From assembly GCA_964639225.1 (NCBI GenBank), contig CAZXCK010000080.1:1-19174 (forward strand): a stretch of 19,174 nt of DNA, given 5' to 3'. Made by a program: the position numbers and the translations under genes. The notes beneath the pieces were generated by a model. The model was given only the letters and a program-made list of their open reading frames with translations. It searched no databases and was not told where the DNA came from. Below, one piece after another: positions 17,585 to 19,174 of the stretch (its first letter is position 1; the number at the start of each line of letters is the position of its first letter). The stretch comes from CAZXCK01 sp964639225 (lineage in GTDB: Bacteria > Chloroflexota > Anaerolineae > Aggregatilineales > Phototrophicaceae).

Positions 17585-17613
17585 TTGTTCGAGTGAATCG
17601 AATGCACTATAAT
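17585..17613 (+). promoter_or_regulatory. Promoter of the 17702 gene
   Basis: TTGTTC (17585-17590) and a perfect TATAAT (17608-17613) are 17 bases apart, pointing away from ftsH. The predicted leader is about 80 bases and shows no conserved RNA structure that I recognise. Confidence 0.65.
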
Positions 17614-17701
17614 GATAAAGCATCATTGTTAGGGCACTATTAAAATGCCGGTTCATCTGCCCGCCGCTATGCCGCCGGACTCGATCAGCTAAGGTGACAG
17701 C

Positions 17702-18385
17702 GTGGATTCGCTTTCCGACCAGGACAAAAGAGAGATTGTCGAACGTGTGATTCGCACACTACGCCGTCTGCCAGCGGATGAAATCACAGGTGTGGAAGGG
17801 GTGCTCACCGAGGAAGCTGCCTTTCCGCAGCAGGACGCGCCGCCACCCGTCCAGGCGGCACCCTGGGCGCTGGAACAATTCTTCGACGGCCAGATCGATC
17901 TTGGAGAAGAGCTGGGCTGGCGCTTTCACAATATGCCGGTGATGGCGACGGTTAAATTTCGCGGGTTGGGAACGCACGAAACACGCGGCGTGGCGGCGCT
18001 GGCTGCCCAGGATGGCTCGGCACAGGTCACGGTTTATGCGGATCGTCGCTCCGGTACGGTGTCGATGGTATATACGCTGGGGGGGATGCTGTCGCTGCGC
18101 TTCCACCTGGACAAACTCAGCGATAAAGACCGCGCTCACTGGCTGGACCTGGTGCGCCGCGAGACTGGCGGTCTCGCCTTTCTGTGGGGCGCGGCGCGCT
18201 GGAATGCGGACTATCTCATTTGTGACTCGCGTCGCTATTTCACCAACCTGTACGCTTTCTCGCCGCAGCAGATTGAAGCCGCCGCCCGTCTGACTCCCGA
18301 TGTCGCCGGGCAGTTGTTTGACTGGCTGGCCGACTGCTGGCAGGTGGGGGCGGTGGACGACGACTCGCCGCTGTTGAGCTGGTAA
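17702..18385 (+). CDS. Hypothetical soluble protein, unknown function
   Basis: I do not recognise this 227-residue protein. It starts with an acidic/basic amphipathic helix (about 1-25), has a short Pro/Gln/Ala-rich linker (about 42-54), then a mixed alpha/beta body with a strand-rich part (about 78-135) and helical C-terminus ending in QLFDWLADCW and an acidic tail. There is no signal peptide or clear membrane helix. GTG 17702 is chosen because AAGGTGA ends 4 bases before it. It has its own promoter and terminator and so is a single-gene unit. The body contains WLDLVRRETGGLAFLWGAAR and a DYLICDSRRYFTNLYAF stretch with aromatic residues, which may form a binding surface. Codon use matches its neighbours. 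Confidence 0.8.
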   Translation: MDSLSDQDKREIVERVIRTLRRLPADEITGVEGVLTEEAAFPQQDAPPPVQAAPWALEQFFDGQIDLGEELGWRFHNMPVMATVKFRGLGTHETRGVAALAAQDGSAQVTVYADRRSGTVSMVYTLGGMLSLRFHLDKLSDKDRAHWLDLVRRETGGLAFLWGAARWNADYLICDSRRYFTNLYAFSPQQIEAAARLTPDVAGQLFDWLADCWQVGAVDDDSPLLSW

Positions 18386-18405
18386 ATGTTGCCCGGACCC
18401 GAAGC

Positions 18406-18438
18406 AAAAAGCCAGAGCACGCGCTCCCTGGCTTTTTT
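18406..18438 (+). terminator. Intrinsic terminator after the 17702 gene
   Basis: GCCA plus GAGC (18411-18418) pair with GCTC and TGGC (18423-18426, 18429-18432) with a two-base CC bulge and a 4-base loop. The stem is flanked by AAAAA and TTTTTT. The last five T form part of the target sequence of the adjacent MITE-like element. Confidence 0.8.
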
Positions 18439-18441
18439 GTT
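18434..18441. repeat. Left target-site duplication, TTTTTGTT
   Basis: The eight bases just outside the left inverted repeat are identical to the eight just outside the right one (18645-18652). This is the footprint of a cut-and-paste transposition event, although T-richness raises the chance of coincidence. Confidence 0.7.
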
Positions 18442-18644
18442 GTAACTACTCAGGTAGTTGCCGGGGCACTGCCCCGGACCCCGCCACTTTTTCAAAAGTG
18501 GACAAAACTTTGCCTTTTTCGGCGCAAAGCGCCAACCGCAATGCGGCCAAGCACAGGGTCAAGGGAGCAAGGCTCCCTTGCGGGGGTGTAACCAGGACAT
18601 AGTCCTGGCGGGCTGCGCCCCCACGAGATATGCTGAGTAGTTAC
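18442..18644. mobile_element. 203-bp non-coding MITE-like element with 12-bp terminal inverted repeats
   Basis: The element begins with GTAACTACTCAG (18442-18453) and ends with its exact reverse complement (18633-18644), with TTTTTGTT duplicated on both sides. It has no transposase or credible gene. Inside are seven near-perfect hairpins: AACTAC/GTAGTT (18444-18459), CCGGGGCA/TGCCCCGG (18461-18477), CCACTTTT/AAAAGTGG (18484-18501), GGCGC/GCGCC (18521-18533), CCGCA/TGCGG (18536-18546), CAAGGGAGC/GCTCCCTTG (18560-18580) and CCAGGAC/GTCCTGG (18592-18608). Ends starting GTAA with 8-bp duplications are, from family knowledge, typical of IS66-type elements, so a full-length IS66 relative elsewhere in the genome is the probable source of transposase. 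That link is inference. It sits directly behind the terminator of the 17702 gene. Confidence 0.75.
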
Positions 18645-18652
18645 TTTTTGTT
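18645..18652. repeat. Right target-site duplication, TTTTTGTT
   Basis: This is an exact copy of 18434-18441, directly abutting the right inverted repeat of the MITE-like element. Confidence 0.7.
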
Positions 18653-18668
18653 GCTACTTGTACAATCG

Positions 18669-18696
18669 TTGTAAAAGGTGCATGATGGGTCATAAT
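18669..18696 (+). promoter_or_regulatory. Promoter of the phosphatase-superfamily gene
   Basis: TTGTAA (18669-18674) and CATAAT (18691-18696) are 16 bases apart, giving a start near 18703 and a leader of about 30 bases. It lies outside the MITE-like element, which ends 24 bases upstream. Confidence 0.55.
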
Positions 18697-18719
18697 GTGC
18701 CTGTGAGGATTATCACAAT

Positions 18720-18726
18720 GGAGGTG
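18720..18726 (+). promoter_or_regulatory. Shine-Dalgarno deciding a TTG start
   Basis: GGAGGTG ends 5 bases before TTG 18732. The alternative in-frame ATG at 18753 is 26 bases away, too far to use this site. Confidence 0.75.
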
Positions 18727-18731
18727 TGTAG

Positions 18732-19174
18732 TTGACTGACAAGGCGTTTTCCATGCAAGAGACGGCCACCGCGCTGGAGAGCCGCATCCGGTCCAACCGG
18801 CTGCTGGCGCTGGATGTCTATTGGCGCGATGAGGTCGTCTTTCCATATTACGACGGCCTCTCGATTTACAATGTCGCCCAGACGATCCTGCAAACACTGG
18901 GCGCGCCCGCTGTCAGCCCGCTGGACGCGCAGGTGTGGGGCGATGACTCCCCGGTTGGGCAGGTAGAGCGCGTGCTGCTGCTGGTCACCGATGGCCTGGG
19001 TTATCGCTGGCTGCGCGAACTGGTTGAAGACGACCCGGAACTGGCGGACATTGTCGCCGAGCTGACCAACGCACGCGGTCCGCTGCCGCTGACGTCTATC
19101 GCGCCTTCGACGACGGCGGTCGCGCTGCCCACGCTGTGGTCGGCGCAGACTCCGGCCCAGCACGGTCTGGTCGG
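18732..19174 (+). CDS. Alkaline-phosphatase-superfamily phosphodiesterase/pyrophosphatase-like protein (partial, N-terminus)
   Basis: The frame is open from TTG 18732 to the window end, giving 147 residues. LLLVTDGLG places a metal-binding Asp at D87, and SIAPSTTAVALPTL (122-135) has the form of the nucleophile strand and helix of the type I phosphodiesterase/nucleotide pyrophosphatase group, with T127 or T128 as the candidate nucleophile. TPAQHGLVG follows, as in that family. The first 80 residues have no signal peptide, so the protein is probably cytoplasmic. Such proteins hydrolyse phosphodiesters, nucleotides or sulphate/phosphonate esters; which one needs the missing remainder. The gene has its own promoter and a strong ribosome site. 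It is cut only by the window edge. Confidence 0.8.
   Translation, partial: MTDKAFSMQETATALESRIRSNRLLALDVYWRDEVVFPYYDGLSIYNVAQTILQTLGAPAVSPLDAQVWGDDSPVGQVERVLLLVTDGLGYRWLRELVEDDPELADIVAELTNARGPLPLTSIAPSTTAVALPTLWSAQTPAQHGLV

Noticed and set aside
18458..18640. A 60-codon plus-strand frame inside the MITE-like element
   Set aside because: It is read through a string of hairpins, has no ribosome site and looks like translated repeat rather than protein.

Overview
The window is high-GC bacterial chromosome with tightly packed genes on both strands. A split P-protein (GcvPA plus GcvPB), a serine hydroxymethyltransferase fused to aminomethyltransferase, an EF-G2-type factor and many short lineage-specific membrane proteins point to the Chloroflexota (Anaerolineae-like). 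This is inferred from gene content only; there is no rRNA or tRNA in the window to confirm it.

Layout. Bases 1-1599 (+): the tail of an unknown gene, two small membrane proteins and a metallo-beta-lactamase-fold hydrolase, probably one transcription unit. Bases 1624-3352 (-): mutM followed by a membrane-anchored protein of unknown function. Bases 3530-3949 (+): a small unknown protein. Bases 3968-7579 (+): a complete glycine-cleavage unit, with a sigma70-type promoter, a single-aptamer glycine riboswitch, an intrinsic terminator, gcvH, gcvPA, gcvPB and a final terminator. Bases 7641-9734 (+): an AEC-family permease and a two-TM protein with TrkA/RCK domains. Bases 9797-12964 (-): a 1055-residue GlyA-GcvT fusion. 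Bases 13149-15215 (+): an EF-G-like GTPase. Bases 15297-17444 (-): ftsH. Bases 17702-18385 (+): an unknown 227-residue protein. Bases 18386-18731: a terminator, a 203-bp MITE-like element with perfect 12-bp terminal inverted repeats and 8-bp target duplications, and a promoter. Bases 18732 to the end (+): the start of an alkaline-phosphatase-superfamily gene.

The main theme is one-carbon metabolism. GcvH, GcvPA and GcvPB decarboxylate glycine and carry the aminomethyl group. The T-protein that releases methylene-tetrahydrofolate is fused to serine hydroxymethyltransferase, which uses that same product with a second glycine to make serine. The riboswitch controls only the H/P unit. The fusion gene has its own promoter and no visible aptamer. 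The fourth component (dihydrolipoamide dehydrogenase) is not in the window.

The most unusual observations are the three-part architecture of the GlyA-GcvT fusion (a degenerate GcvT-like module lacking the catalytic Asp sits between the two enzymes), a 26-residue insertion in the SHMT active-site loop, the hairpin-packed MITE-like element, and a potassium-channel-like protein with no recognisable selectivity filter.
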